Of a stretch of 64,000 bases of DNA, positions 10,689-25,600 are shown one piece after another. The notes below the pieces were generated by a model, which worked only from the letters and a program-made list of their open reading frames with translations, was not told the origin of the DNA and made no database searches. Origin of the DNA: Monodelphis domestica (taxonomy: Eukaryota; Chordata; Mammalia; Didelphimorphia; Didelphidae); assembly GCF_027887165.1 (NCBI RefSeq), contig NC_077233.1:228928872-228992871 (forward strand). The letters are read 5' to 3'. How positions within the stretch are numbered: the stretch's first letter is position 1; each line of letters begins with the position of its first letter. A program made the translations under genes and the position numbers.

Positions 10689-13600
10689 CTAAAAATAAGA
10701 AAACAAAACAAGCTCTCAATAATGGAAACACAACTTGAGCTACCCTCCAACCAAAAACAAATCTTGAGAACGTGGCTCTGTGAGGACACAGTCTAGGAAG
10801 GGTGCGTATTACAAGTAGAGCACATTTCATGTTCCACCCTACGTGTGATACCATTTCCCAGTTATATTAAAACCAGCTGGTTCTCCCACCTGAAAGAGAC
10901 TGTAAGGCAGTCAGTTATATAGTATATAATATATATTCTTTTTAAACCCTTGCAAGGGCTGGGCAAATGGGGTTAAGTGGCTTGCCCAGGATCCCACAGC
11001 TAAGAAATGCCCGAGGCAAAGTTTGAACCCAGGATCTCTCATTCCAGACCCATCCTGGGTCTATCCACTGTGCCATCTCGTTGCCCTGCACGTATAGAAT
11101 AATTAACATTTTCATTAAGCTGCTTTCCATGCTCACCTCCCTGAACAGTCATCTTCAACAAGGTGGATAATTCTTCCAGGAGGATACAGATGAGGATACC
11201 TAGTTGGGGATTCTCTAGGAGAGTCATCAAAAAAATTGTATGAAGGTGATCCATGTATCAACAGACTTTGCTCTCCCAGCAGAGGCTGAGTCAGGTCTTC
11301 CTGGTTTCTCCCTTCCAATTCTGTTGGGAAGTTATCTGGATCTCCTCCAAACAATTCATACCAACATCCACGCAACAGGATCTTATACTAGATTATAATA
11401 AAAAAAAAAAAACAGGAGAAAAGTTACTAAGTAAGCCCTGAATATTTATGTTTAATTATACAAAAGATTTTTGGATCCTCTGCTTAAGTAATTTCATAAA
11501 TGGCAAACCACACAAGGAAATCAAGATCAATTCCATACCAACAACTTCTAGTTTGTGATATTCCACCCATTTCACCCAATTTCAAGTCAAAGTACTTTCT
11601 TGGGGACCTGCTACTCTAAACACTGGACCAAAAACATTCAAGTAAATAACTCTGATATATTAGATTACTAATAGCTGAAAAGAGTCTTTGAGGTTATCTA
11701 ATCCAGCCCTTTCACTTTCTAAATGAGGAAATTGAGGCCAGTCAGATAAATATCAATGAAAATGGTTTGCAGTCCCCTGATCGGAAGGAATTTTTAAAAA
11801 ATCCTTACCACCTTTTTAAACTTGATACTAAGTATCAGTTCCAAGGCAGAAGAGTGGTAAAAGACTAGGCAACTTGGGTTAAGTGATTTGTCCAGGGTCA
11901 CAACTAGGAAAAGCAATTTTTTCAAGACCATTAGAAAAATCTTTCTATTTTAAGTTGAAAATTTACCTCTAACATCTCCACATACATAGGCTACAAATTA
12001 GGTTTGTTGGGGAACAGAGAGAGAGGATTTAAAAGCCACACTACCCAATTACCTTAGGCTTATTACAGTGAGCAATCACTCTCATTATTCTTCTCTTTAA
12101 ATCTTCCAGGTTGGTTACACTTAACCTGTTGGGCAAAGATTAGAATAACTCTGAAGCTCAGCTCTATAAAAAGCTGACCTGGAGGTATCTGTGTAATTAA
12201 TGAAACAGTTAGTAGCCTTACCTTGGAATAACATCTTTTCCAAGAACAAGTGATACGATAAAGTTTTTGGAATATTCAGAAAGGGATTTGCTTCAAAAAA
12301 CAAATACATAAAGTTAATTTCATTACAACTAGCATATTCTATTTCTAAATTCTAAAAGGTCACTGAGATTTCAGTTTCCATAAAAACTAGAGAAGGTGGC
12401 CAGCTTCTAAAGGTAAGGAATACTAAAAATGACAACAGCCTGGAGAATTTGTTGGTTATATTTCAGTAAAGTAAAACATAATGTCAATGGTATTGAACTA
12501 TTCAAAGTAAATGTAAAAATTCTCCCTCTTAACAGTTTCTTCCAATTTAGCCATTTTAGTTAGTTTTCTTTCATTTATAAGCCTATGAACTAATGAGGCT
12601 TCCTGAATTATCCTTCAATAATATGTAGTGCCCAATCTAATGTACTACTTGGCAATAGCAATAATTAAAAATAACTTTTTTATTAAGGATCCTCTCTTAA
12701 TTTTAAATCACAGTGTAGAATTTATTCTGAAGAGGAGACATCTGCAATTATTTTACCTATTCCTTTACAAAAGTATTATTTAACTCATCCTAATTGCATC
12801 AGTTTTATTTTTTAAAAACCCTTACTTTTCTGTTTTAGAAATAACTCTAAAAAAGAAGGGCAAGCAAGGGTTATGTAAAAGGGTTAAGTGACTTATCCAG
12901 AGTCACAAAGCTAGGAAATATCGGAGGTCATATTTGAACCCAGGTCCTCTTACCTCCAGGTCTGAATTGCATCAGTTATTAAGAAATTAACTGTAGAGTC
13001 AGATCTGAGGTCTACTCAAATTCTTCTATCCCATGATTAAATTTTTTAAAAAGTCAATTGCCATCCTAGCAGTGTAAACCTAAAGGATTACTTTAGTAAA
13101 AATTATAGCAACTAGTCTGTTTCTACATTTAAGAAATCAGGTAATTACCTTAGAAGTCCCCTGGGGGGAGAAAAAGCATAACACTTGACTTCTGGATAAG
13201 AATTTTTAAGCATGATGGCCAATAAAGAAGCTGCTCCGGCTCCCAAACTGTGACCTACTAAAACAAGCTGGTATTCCTGCACGCACACACACACACACAC
13301 ACACACATACACACACACACACAAAAACAAACAAGCAGAATCTCAGTGAGGTAGTAACATGCACATTTTAAAAACATTTATAATCAAAAGACTCAGCACC
13401 AAAGTGGAGCTCAATAAAATCTGGTATTAAAAAAGTAAACCTCACAGGTGCAATGCTGAATGCTTGACTCAAAATTCCATCGTTGATCAATCTTTGGTAA
13501 ACATATCTGGCAGCCTGAGAAATTCCCTAGAAGTCCAAGAGAGGGAAGAAAAGTTTACAATCCTCAAAGGAGGAGGATTTAGCTATGATCTGATTTAAAA

Positions 13601-16600
13601 AATACAATATGTTCTCAAATCAATTTGATAACTGACCTACTATCCCTTTGCCCTCATCTTCTCAACTGCTTATATGGTTATGAAAACATGCTTATGAAAT
13701 ATGCTTATAATATATGCATATGAAAATAAACACAGGAAATGAAACTTTGAGGTAAAATGAAAATACAGTGTTCTAAGTGAACAATATTTATTGAGTACCT
13801 TCTGTGTACTGGCAAGAGGGCAGGGCTAGAACCCGTGAAAGATTCAAACTAAATAGTCTTTGTAATAAATTAGTTATCCAATAAGGGAATGGGCTACGCA
13901 TCACAGGAAGTATTGCAGTAGACTGTTAGGAGATATTGTAAAGGGAATTCCTGTACAGAATTTGAGGCTGAGATAGATGATTTCTAAGGCCTTTTCCTAT
14001 TTTAAGATTTCATAGTTCACAATTCTTTGTATAAAACACTAAACACAGGCACCATATACAATAAGGAATTACCACTGAAGTAATAGCAGACCTAAGAGCT
14101 GTGTATATCTAGTGACAACTGGAAAATTCCATGTATCTTCCAGTCTTGCAGATGTGGCCTACGTACTCACATTCAGTGAAAAAAGAAAAGGATTCTACCC
14201 ACATTTTAAAAAAAAATTATAGGGGGCAACTGGGTAGTTCAGTGGATTGAGAGCTAGGCCTAGAGATGGGAGGTCCTAGGTTCAAATCTGGCCTCAAACA
14301 CTTCCCAGCTGTGTGACCCTGGGCAAGTCACTTGACTCCCATTGTTTAGCTCTTACCACTCTTCTGCCTTGGAACCAATACACAGTATTGATTCCAAGTT
14401 GGAAGGTAAGGGTTTTTAAAACAAATTTTTAAAAATAAAAAATAAAATTATAGTAGAACCTTTGGTAGCAAGGAACTAAAAAAAGTGGGTATCCATTAAA
14501 TGGAGAATGGATGAACAAATTATATAGTATATTAATTGTAATAGAATATTTTTTTTGGTTAAAAAAAAAACACAACAAAAGGGACAGATTCACAGAAACC
14601 CAAAACAACTTGGGAGAAGTGTGCAGCAGAATAATTTATATGACTACAATAATGTAAAAGAAAATAGCTGGAAATGTAAGAATTTTGATTATTTCAAAGA
14701 CCAGTCATAACTCCAGAAGGTTTATGATGAAGCATGCATCCCACCATGTTGGCACAGAGATGATGGTCTGGAGGTGCAGGGTAAAGACATACATTTTCAG
14801 TCATAACTATATGTATAAGTTTGTTTTGCTTGATTTTACTTATTTGTTACAAAGAAAGGCTTTTATTTTGAGAAAGGAGAGAACTGTGGGAAGAAATGAA
14901 TGAGTGAGTCATTGTGATGGAAAAAAAAGAAGGAAGAAAAGATCATCAATAAAACATTTTAAAAATATACAGAAGGGATCAGAAGGAACTGCAAAAGTAT
15001 ACAATCAGGGTAAGGATGGCACTACTATGTTAAATTTAATACAGACTTTAAAACTAAACTGTATATAATAGTTTCATCTATAATCCTCTTTTTTTCTGTT
15101 CTTTATATGAGAAAGTGTGGGTTTGGTGATTTTTATCAAGTTCAAAACAAAAAAAGGCAATGCCTTTAATTAAAGATCCAAATCAGTAAAAAAATGAATA
15201 TTTGAGGCCAAATCACCTAAAGGACTTGAGATCCAAAGGAGTTTTCTTCACTAAGTAGATAGGCTATCTTTGTATGCATTTTAGCAAATATCTCTGCTGT
15301 AGTATGTGTAAGCTTGATTTAAAATTTCTTTTCCTTTTCCATACATATAAACACCAAGGAGATTCTGATCAATCTTTCACAAATTTCAGGACCAATAAGC
15401 TCTTAATGGATAGAGAAAAAGAAAAATGATCCTTTTCAAACTTGAAAACATCAATGCAGTTCACTAGTTCAGAAAAAGAAGCTGTATTTTGATAGACATT
15501 GAATTTGTTTTCTTTATGACATTATTTACAGTTGTATTCCCTTTGACAGTTAAATTACATCTTAAAGGATTTGAAATGACTCAAAGGAAAACTATTTGTT
15601 CTTTTGTTATAACCAACACATTAAAATTAAGGTTATGAAACAACAGTGAAAAACTATTCCTCAATAGAAAAAATATATTCTGCATTAGGAACCAAAAATT
15701 GTATTGTTTGATTATTTCTGTAGTTTATACAAGCTTCTATCTTAAAAGTCAGAAGTGATGAGGAGCCTATTTTCATTGAAATACAGCTAACTTTTTTCAT
15801 TGATTACATAAAATGCCATTCCTCTAGGACTGTATATTTCTTTGTCCAGAACACACCACAAAAGATGTGGCTTCTCCGTGAACATCTCTCACCCTGTGTA
15901 ATTTAACTGACTTAACCTCTAGGTAGTTGTCCATTCCCTTAGGAAGGGATTTGAATTTAGCCAAAACTCCTTGGGCTGGAGGCAAGTATTCTTACATAAA
16001 CTGACCTTTTGAGTATCTCTTTAATGGGAGAGGTATGGCAGACCACAAATCACAATGCATATACCTTATGTGCAAAACAATCTTGCACCTCACTTTCTAA
16101 ATTCAGGCTCTCACTCTCAGCTGACAGATCAGTGAGGATGTCCTGTAGAGAAAATACATTGAAAGGAATATAACACAGACACTCTGTGACAGACAGGTTT
16201 ACTTACATGAACATCACAATACTAAATTAAAGGACTACTAGGAAATTAATCATTTGTACACTAAATGTGTAAATGTAACATGTGTCCTCAGTCAAGGAAG
16301 GCAAATGTTGAAGTCTTCTTTGTCATAATTTATTGGGATAATTAACATAAGTTATCAAAAAAAAAATCATCAGTCAATAGAATATAGAAGCCAACCCCAA
16401 CCATATAGGACAGAAGAGATGTTTAAATCACTGCTCCTACTCTGAAGGATTTATATTCTAGTTTGGGGGATTGGATGAACTTACACTTATAGTACTATCA
16501 CAGTTCAGTTAAAATGCAACAATTTCTTCCATTTTCCATGCGTATCCAATTCATTTTCTTATTTTAATTCTCTAAAGTTTTCCTGCATTCTCCACAACTT

Positions 16601-19600
16601 TCACACTAAGAAATACTCCCACCCTCACTGCCCCCCAAACTCTGCAAGAGAAGGGTCTTGTAACAACATTACTACATTTTATTACCCCCAATATTACTAT
16701 TCACCTTCCATCTTCTGTCCCACTCATCCCCAAATCCAACATGTTAGGCTTGTTACCTGAAGCGACATCGTTCCTCTTACAGCTACTACAATAGTTTCTT
16801 TCCTATGATCCAAAGCAACTAAAAAAGGAAGTTCAAACACCTGCAAATAAAAAATAAATAAACATTCAAGAAACATTAGAGACTTAATATTCAATTCAGT
16901 TCAACAAGTGATCGTTAACTATTTATTATGTCCAAGGCACCAAGAATACAGAGTTTTTGCTCTTCAAGAAGCTTATACAGTTGACTGAAGGGGATAGACA
17001 AATATAGAACAAGAGAAAAGAAGGAGGAAGAATGTGCTGGGGGCACACAGAAGATTTCTTGAAGGAGCACTGAACTCAGGAGGAACCTGCACTGAACTCA
17101 GGAGGAAGAAACTTTTTTCTGAGGGGAGAATGAGTACGAGAAGGAAGAGGAATGCATTCAATATATAAAACACAACTTGTGAAAATGCACAGAGGTAGGA
17201 GATGGAATACCATATCTGGAGAACAGCTGGTAAGTAGTCCAGTATGTCTAGGAGAGAAATAGTACAAAAATAAGGCAGGCTAGGAAATTAAGAACCAAGG
17301 TATAGAGAGCCTTAAATAAGAGGCGGAGGAGTTTATATTTTGTCCTAGAGACAATAAAGAGCCACTGAAGATTTCTGAATAGAGGAGTAAGATGACAGAA
17401 TGGAACAAAGGAAGAAACTAGAATTTGACAGACACTGAAAACTGTCAATGTCAATGATCATGGTATGACTATTGGGAAACCAATTAGGAAGCAATTAAAG
17501 CAGTCCAAGAAAGAGGTGATAAGGACATGAATGAGGATGATAGGCACATGAGAAGAAGGAAGATGGAAATGAATTCAAGAGATGTTGTGAAGGTTAAAAA
17601 TCAACAAGACTCAGTAATTGACTAGAAATGGGAAGGATTGGTGAGAGAAAGAGAAGTCTTGGATATTCTGAGGTGACAAGCCTGAGTGTCTGATTGGGAA
17701 GATACTTGTGTTTAGGAGAAAAGATAATGAGTTTTAATTGCCAAAGGACATCCAAAAGGAAATGTGCATTATGAAGCTAATGATGTGGGTTTGGAGCTCA
17801 GGAGAGCTGGATAGTCATGTATGGAGAAGATGCTTGGTCCTATAGAAGCAAATGAGTTTGCTTAGAAAGCATACAAATGAGATAAAAGAAGAGGGCTCTG
17901 GAGGGACAGCTGCACTAAGAAAACAAGAAATGAATGAAGAATCAACAAAGCTGAGAAGGAATGGTTTGGACAGAAAGAAGAGCTAGGAAAGCAATGTCAC
18001 AGAAGCGAAAAGGTGTGAAGAGCGCACCCAGGAAAAGGAGATCTATAATGTCAAAAGGTGCAAAGGGATCAAGTAAAATGAGAACTGATAAAAAGTCAAT
18101 GGATTTGGAAATTTAGAAAACATTAGTGAGTTTGGAAATAGTTGTTTCATAGAGTCAGATGCTAGTTTGCAAGGATCATATATTTAGAAATGGAAAAGAC
18201 CTTAGGGATCGTCTAGTTCAACCACTTCATTTTAAGATGACGAAATAAGGCCAGAGATGTTAAATGATTTGGCCATGGGGTTGGAAATGGAGGGAGAAGG
18301 GGCTGAGTGAATAGAGGTAAATGCTTTCCAGTAGGCTGGCAATGAAAGGGAGAAAATTTAGAATCTTGAGGGAACAGGAAGTCCAAGTGAAGATTTTTAA
18401 AGAATGAGGTAGACGAGCTATTTGTAGATTTGATTTCTTATTTCATCCCATCTCATCTTAAACTTTTATAGAAAAATTAGCAAAAGGTTTTGCTAATTTA
18501 CCTTATCATGAAAGCTGATGTGAATGAAGTCCCTGTACTGTAGTCCAGTTGTATGTAGGATGGACCCGAAATGACAAGTGAGATTATCACCTCCAATAAA
18601 CTCAAATTCTGCTGTTCTGTTTCTGCAACTAAGAAAATTTAGGTTAAAAACAAATTAGGCCAAATCTGAATTACAAATCAAGAAAATAACACTTCGTTGT
18701 CAGTGCCCAGGAAAGCAAGTAAAAGAAGTGGAGTTTACAGTTTCTAGAAGTTTGGCAATGTGATAAAGGATGAAAAGGTTTTTAATTAGCAAAACTGATT
18801 TATTGGCTCCAGTTTTCCATTAAAATATCATATATATCTGATGAAAAATGCAAACCTTTTCATCCTTTATCACAGCTATCTCATATGAGAACTTTTAGAA
18901 GAAAAAAAGCAATTATTAAAGAACAAAAGGTTTTCTAAATGGCAATGAGAAAAATATGAAGGTGTTCTTTCCTTACTTTCTGTCTTAGTGTCAGCACAAA
19001 GTAATGGTTCCAAGGCAGAAGAGTGTTTAAGGACTAGGCAATTGGGGTTAAGTGACTTGCCCAAGGTCACATAGCTAGGAAGTGTTTTGAGCCCAAATTT
19101 GAATCCAGGGTCTCCAATCTCCAAGCCTGGCTCTCTATTTACTGAGCCACCTAACTGCCCCAAAGGTGATCTTAAAAGTAGACAATTTAAAAAATGCAAT
19201 CCAATTTTAATTCTCGACAAGAGGAAAAAAGAACTAGTTATATTTCACTTAAGTGGGGTCTATACATGATCTTCATTTTTGCCAGCTATCAAAAGCTCTA
19301 AAACTGGCTAAAAAATGTAAAGCCCAGGATTTTTCAATGCAATGTAGATAGTCTAAGGAAGTTTAGCCCTAATTGAGATAAGAAGAAAATATAAATACTA
19401 TTATCCTTCTAAAGCTGTGAACTCCTCTTAGAGAAAAAAGCTTATTTCTTCCTCAGAAAGTAAGAATTAATTTTGGATTTTTCATAATTTCCAAGCCTGA
19501 TTTCCAAGATTCTGCTATATTTGTGAATGTGGAAAAGTAGCTAGATTCATAGAGCAATCTCTAAACTTGAACAATTTAAAATACAGATTTATGTTTGTCT

Positions 19601-22600
19601 TGGTAAATTAATTAGGTAAAATTACTCTTCACATTATGATTGATCTGTTCTCTGAATGGTAACTGTGGACACCACATCATTGCACTTTTTGAGAGCAGAA
19701 GAGACTGTACTGATTTCTGAATGCAACTCAGATAGAATGCCAAAATTAACAGATGAATGGAATGGCTTTTCCAAGTAAGATAATTTGGAAATGTGTTCAA
19801 CTGAATTAATGTTATTTGACTGGCAATAAGTTTTGTTTTGTATTTCATATTTTAAGTCTACGATATTGTTTTATGTTAATGTACAGTTCTTTGAATCATT
19901 AATTTAGAAAATACAGGTATCCCTTCCACCTCGTGACTTTCCTCACTGCAGTTTTGATATATTGTGGGTTGGCTTAAGATATCAAATGGGGATTTTGGGA
20001 GAGTTTTGCTGATGACCACAAAGAAAAAGTGTAGAAACTCAGAAATGCATAAATATCTATATATCATTGTATAATATTAACATATTTTGTCTTTTAATAC
20101 CATAAATACACACAATTACTTTTACTCTACACACTCATAAAAGGAAGAGAAAATTCAGACTTCTTTTCTGGTACAAAGGGAGGGTCAAAAAATTTTACAT
20201 GGATTTTCCAGATTGAAAGAACATCACTCCCCTAACCCTCATGCTATGGAAAGGATACCTGTACTGTCCAGAAATGCTGATTTTTTTAATGATATCTATA
20301 ATGTGGTACATTTGTATGATTAGGAAATTAGCCTCTCTTCTGATCTAAAAGCTGTGAGAAATTGAGTTATTACTTATTGGATACTTGGAAAATTAAAAAA
20401 AAAACAACAACTTTAAAAAGACCCCAAAGGACATATGTTATCATACCCATCTGCACCTGGAAAGCAGAAATTAATTACTCAGAATATGCTAACCTACCAA
20501 TCACAACCAATCTTGCAGAAACCTGTAAGTGGATTTCTATAAATATAGAGAGGCCACCCATAAGCAGCTGCTGCAAACTGCACATAATGGTGACAATTTT
20601 CCAATTCTGTATCCAAATCAGATTCCTAGAAGGGAAAAAATATTTCCTATTTAGTTTAATCAAATGTAGAAAACGCCAACACACAAAAGACCTGGAATAT
20701 CAAAACCCCTACAGTTTCATTCTTCTATTTACAGTTTTTAATAGCTTCTAACTAAAAATACACATAAAGAATATGAGTAGGCTAAGTGGTCCTCAAACGC
20801 AGACTGAGGCTAATATGTTTTTTCAGACTTTTTCAATATAAATATTAAACTTTTAATACCTTAATAATGCTCGAAGACTTTTAAGACACGATGCTGTTTT
20901 TTTTTTTGCTGACACCTACCACCCCTTCTTCCTCTTTTAATTAAAAATATATATATATACTATTTGTTATGTGAGTGCCTTGTTAGAAGGGGGAAGGAAA
21001 GAGCAGTGGGAGAAATTGTGGTGAAGTAAAACAGAAAAGATAAAGAAATTTTGTTTTTAAAATGGTGGCATGGCATCTTTATATAGCTTCTTTGCTATAT
21101 AAAACTAAAGAAGAAGGAACAAGTTCTAGAAGCTCCAAGTTGAGGGTCTGATGATTGCAAAGATGAGAGAAATCACTAACATCTCAGAAAAGGAAAGGGG
21201 AAGTGGATATGAGTGAAACAAATCAGTAATAATAAAAATAGCTATAATTTACATAATGCTTACTATGTGCCAGGCACTGCTGCTAAGTGCTTTACAATTA
21301 TTTTCTCATTTGATCCTTACAACAACTCTGGGAGAGAGAGACGCTATATTTACCCCCATTTTACAGACAAGAAAACCAAGGCAAATAGAGGTTAAATGAG
21401 TTGGCCAGGGTCAAACAGTACAGCTGAGGCCATATCTGAACTTCAGTCTTCCTGACTCCAGGCCCAGCCCTCTATCCACTTCACCACTACCTGCCCAAAT
21501 ATATAATATTAAGTCTGGCCACTGCATTAAACCCTTTATGCCCAAACTGTTCAACTCAGCCTATCAAAGAATATTTCCTAAGGGAAGATCCTCTATTGGA
21601 GCTTTGGGAGTTATTGGGGTTGGTAGAATTGGGAGAATTCACTTAACAGAAATGTGCATTATAGCTAATCAATTTTTGCTAGCTGTATTTTTTCCAAAAA
21701 GCAAGAAAGCAATACAGACTTGGCAAGAGAAAATTAAAAAGCAAGTATTTTGTTATGTTTTAGGATACTAATTCAAGTCAGTCATATAATGTTAAAACCA
21801 GAAAGAACCAAAGAAATGATCAAATCTAACTTCTTTTAGCAAATTAGAAAACGGTTCAAACAGCTAGTAGTATTAGAGATGGAACTAGAAACCAGCAGCT
21901 CTTACTTTAATGTCTTTTCTGCTATACTGCATTTCCTTTAACTCAGAATCTATCAAGTATTTTATAAGAAGCATATTCATCTTAGAAGAGCAATAGTGAA
22001 AATCCCTCAAATTTTACCTGCTAAGGAAAAATAAACAAAATGGATGAATTTCCTTAAAGTTTATCTTCTGCTTATGAAGTTGATAATGCTATAACTACTC
22101 TTTCCCACTTATCTCTTATAACATGACTAAGGTATGCTGAGAAAAGATGGAGAAACAGGACAGATCTATGTCTGATCCTAGGAGAGATGACTTCAGTCCA
22201 CATGTCAACCAACTTGATCTCAAAAGTACAATTTAAGTATTTCTCCTCTATCTCAAGTTTATTATGAAAAGGGAATGGCAAGGGAGGATGTCATTCTAAA
22301 TAATTAAATTCATTTCTCATTGATTATGAAATTCAAGGTTAAGCTAGTTAACAAGAGCAAGATAATGAATAATAGTGAGATTTTTATTTTAAAAAGCATA
22401 AAATATAGCATTTTTCTTATTTTCCTATGAGAAAAACTATGCCATCATCAAGCACATGCACATAAACTAAACCTAGATTCCCTGAGATGTGTTACATTCA
22501 TTAGAAAGAGACTCTGGGGTGTAAGGATGATATTAAAAAATAAGTATTGTTTTATTAGTTTAGAGATAAGAAATAAAGTGGCTGCCTGAGAAAAGAACTA

Positions 22601-25600
22601 GAGTTTGAAGCAGAGCTGAGAGAGCATGTTGATTTCAGATGTTGACAGTTATAACAGTTTTTCTGTGTCAATTACTCTCTCTGGCAGCTGGGAGTTGGTC
22701 TCTGACAGTTGGCAGAGAAACACACTCAGAGACTCTCTCAGTCTGAGGGAAAAACCTGAAGGAGCTCAGCGTTTTCCTTTTCCAACTTGGGAAATACTAC
22801 TGAATATCGATTGTGGTTTTTACAGATTGTTTAACTCTGAGAAAACCAAAGAAAAACCTGGTCTTTAGTTTGGACTCCAGACTCAGAGTCCTAACTTGAT
22901 TCTTGTTGAGATTCAACCAGCTAGCCTTTGCTATATTATAATTTGAAGGCAAAGTTAAGAATTATAAGGATAATAGTGGTAGTTTTTATTGAGATAGTAT
23001 AAATTTGGGTTAGTCAGATCAGGGAGGATTAGTGTAGCCTGTGAATCATAGGAGAAGCAGTTCCTTACGGAACCAGGGAGTTTATTTTGTTGGATTTAGA
23101 ATCCCTTAGAATTAGAAATCCTTCTTTATCCTTATATATTTCAATAAATATTTTATTTTTATAAGTCTCTTTAGCATCCTTGTACCTGTCCCTGAAGGGA
23201 AGTTCACATTTGAGCTTCACTTTATCACTGAGGATACTTTTGATTACATCTATAAAAAGTATCGGAACAGTTTTGAACCTATATTGAACAGTTTTTCTAT
23301 CTATATTTATGTAGCTTATCATTATTATTTATTTTTACAAGGGGGAGTTAGGTGGTGCCAGACCTGGAAATGAGAGGTCTTGGATTCAAATCTAACCTCA
23401 GACACTTCCTAGCTGTGTGATCCTAGGCAAGTAACTTAAACCCCACTGCCTACCTCTTCTGCCTTGGAACCAATACAAAGTATTCATTTTAAGACAGAAG
23501 GTTAAGGACTTTTAAAAAAGAAGTCAGAGACTCAAGCTAAATACCAAAAGGAAGCTTATGGAATGAGTTAAAATGGAATATTTCTCTATTGGCTGTCAAA
23601 ATTGAAGGGATGGCTATTTAATCACATAAGGTTTTTTTAGACTTTCACTTATTATAGTGAACTGAAATCCAGGGTGATGAGGAAACATCTTACTTTGGAT
23701 TACTCCAAACTTTGTGCAATCTACAGAAGGTAAAAAATGATATTTTTATTTTTCAAATTTTGTACTTAAAATTCCAAAGAATATCTGTATGTACAATTAA
23801 CATTGTGCATTAAAAAAATACATCCCCGTAAAAATATCACAGAAGATATTCTTTTGGTTTTCTGCTTGACATAATGCAAAAAAGTATTTCCTATTGAACT
23901 ATAGCAGATTTATAGGTCTGTTCTGCAAAGCTATTTTATCCAATGAAGGTTTACCTGGGAATCGGCCAGGAAATGACATACAACTTCCTCAGGATCCCTT
24001 ATTTTCTTATCCTGCTGCTGATGGAGAAGAGTCAGACCGGCAGCTATATCACTGGGCACAAGATCAGTGTCCTACATAAGAGGAATGAAAATATTTTACA
24101 TAAAAACTATAGAATAGGTCATTAAGTTCCCTAAAATCCATATATAAATTATTTACATTTTAATCTTCTTCTATACAAGCAAACAAAAGTAAAGGAAATG
24201 CAAAATCTTTCAAGAGTAAAAATATCTCCCACCAAAGAAAAACTAAAAAAAAATTAATAATCTAGAAAGCTCATGACTAGGAAATACAGAAAATATCCTG
24301 ATCTTTATTTGAACAACAAAGTGATTTAACTATCTTTATAGCCATCTTTTCAAGTTTGGTCTAAATTCAAACCCAAACAACATAAAGGAAGACTCTCTTT
24401 GGCAGAACTGGACTTTAAGGTAAATTTCTATAAAAATCAACTTTTCCTCATAAAGAACTGAAAGTTATGACTGTGCCCATTTGGTATAAGAGCTTTGGGG
24501 TTTTCTTTTTTTTCTTCTTCCTAATTTGGGCAAGAAGATGGGAGAGGGGAGAGAGAAAAATGAAGAGGAAGACAGTAACAGAGAGAGACAGACTGAAGGA
24601 ATATGGTAGGAAAAAAAAAAGGAAAAGTCAGAAAAGGTGGTTGGAGTGTTTTTAAAAAATAAGCACCGAAGACAAATCCCAGAAGAATGAAAGCTAGGCA
24701 GGACAGCTATGAAAGTTATATGTTGAATCTATTTGATTCTTAAAAGAAAAATCATAGCTATATGTTTTAGACACCCACTGTTTCATGTACAGGGCACATT
24801 ATTTTTTCTGCTTTGTAGATGAAATCATTTTCTCTGGTGTTTAAAAAGTGTTCAGAATTTTAAAAAATAAAATTCTAAATCTTAAAGAAGCAATGAAAAA
24901 GAATCATTTGGAACTAATTATAAATTTGAAACAATAAAGCCAAGGGGGAAAAAAATAAAATTTCTTCCTTCCTCAAATCCTTACCTTCTATCTTAAAATC
25001 AATACTAAGTATTTGTTCCAAGGCAACTTGCCCAGGGTCACACAGTTAGGAAGTATCCAAGACCAGATTTGAAGCCAGGATCTTCTGTCACTGTGTGACT
25101 CTCAATCTACTGAGCCACCTGACTATACCTGTAAATATACTTTTAAAAACCCTAACATTAAGCATTTCAATGCAGAACATTATTTTGATTAGGAGGGATA
25201 CTTATTCCTTCATAAGTATTTATTAAGTGCCTAATGTGCCAGACTCAAAATGCTAAGCATTTAAAAAATATTGTCTCATCTGAACTTTACAGCAATACTG
25301 GAAGGGGGATGTTATTGTCATCTCCATTTTACAGTTGAGGAAACTGAGATGCAAAAGCTATATTAGAAAGCTTTTCCCCTTGTGTCAGACCTTGTTTGAT
25401 GGTGAGTTTTTACCTTGAAGGAAGGGCACAGACAAAACAAAGTTCCCCAAATCACTCTGGTGCTCTGAGACCTCTAATAGCACAATTTATTTTGCCCTAA
25501 AGAGTCTTCCTGACTCCCATTTCTTCCCCACTTTGCTGTAGTTTGCAAATCAGCAAACCTCAGTATCATGCATAACACACCCCTAATCATGCAATGGTTC

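Noticed and set aside
13280-13322. CRISPR or regular spaced repeats
   Set aside because: The only regular repeats in the window are microsatellites; no repeat-spacer arrays exist and the DNA is from an animal genome.
20362-20751. 129-codon plus-strand frame
   Set aside because: It is the antisense shadow of DAGLB exon 6, which has the conserved reading frame.
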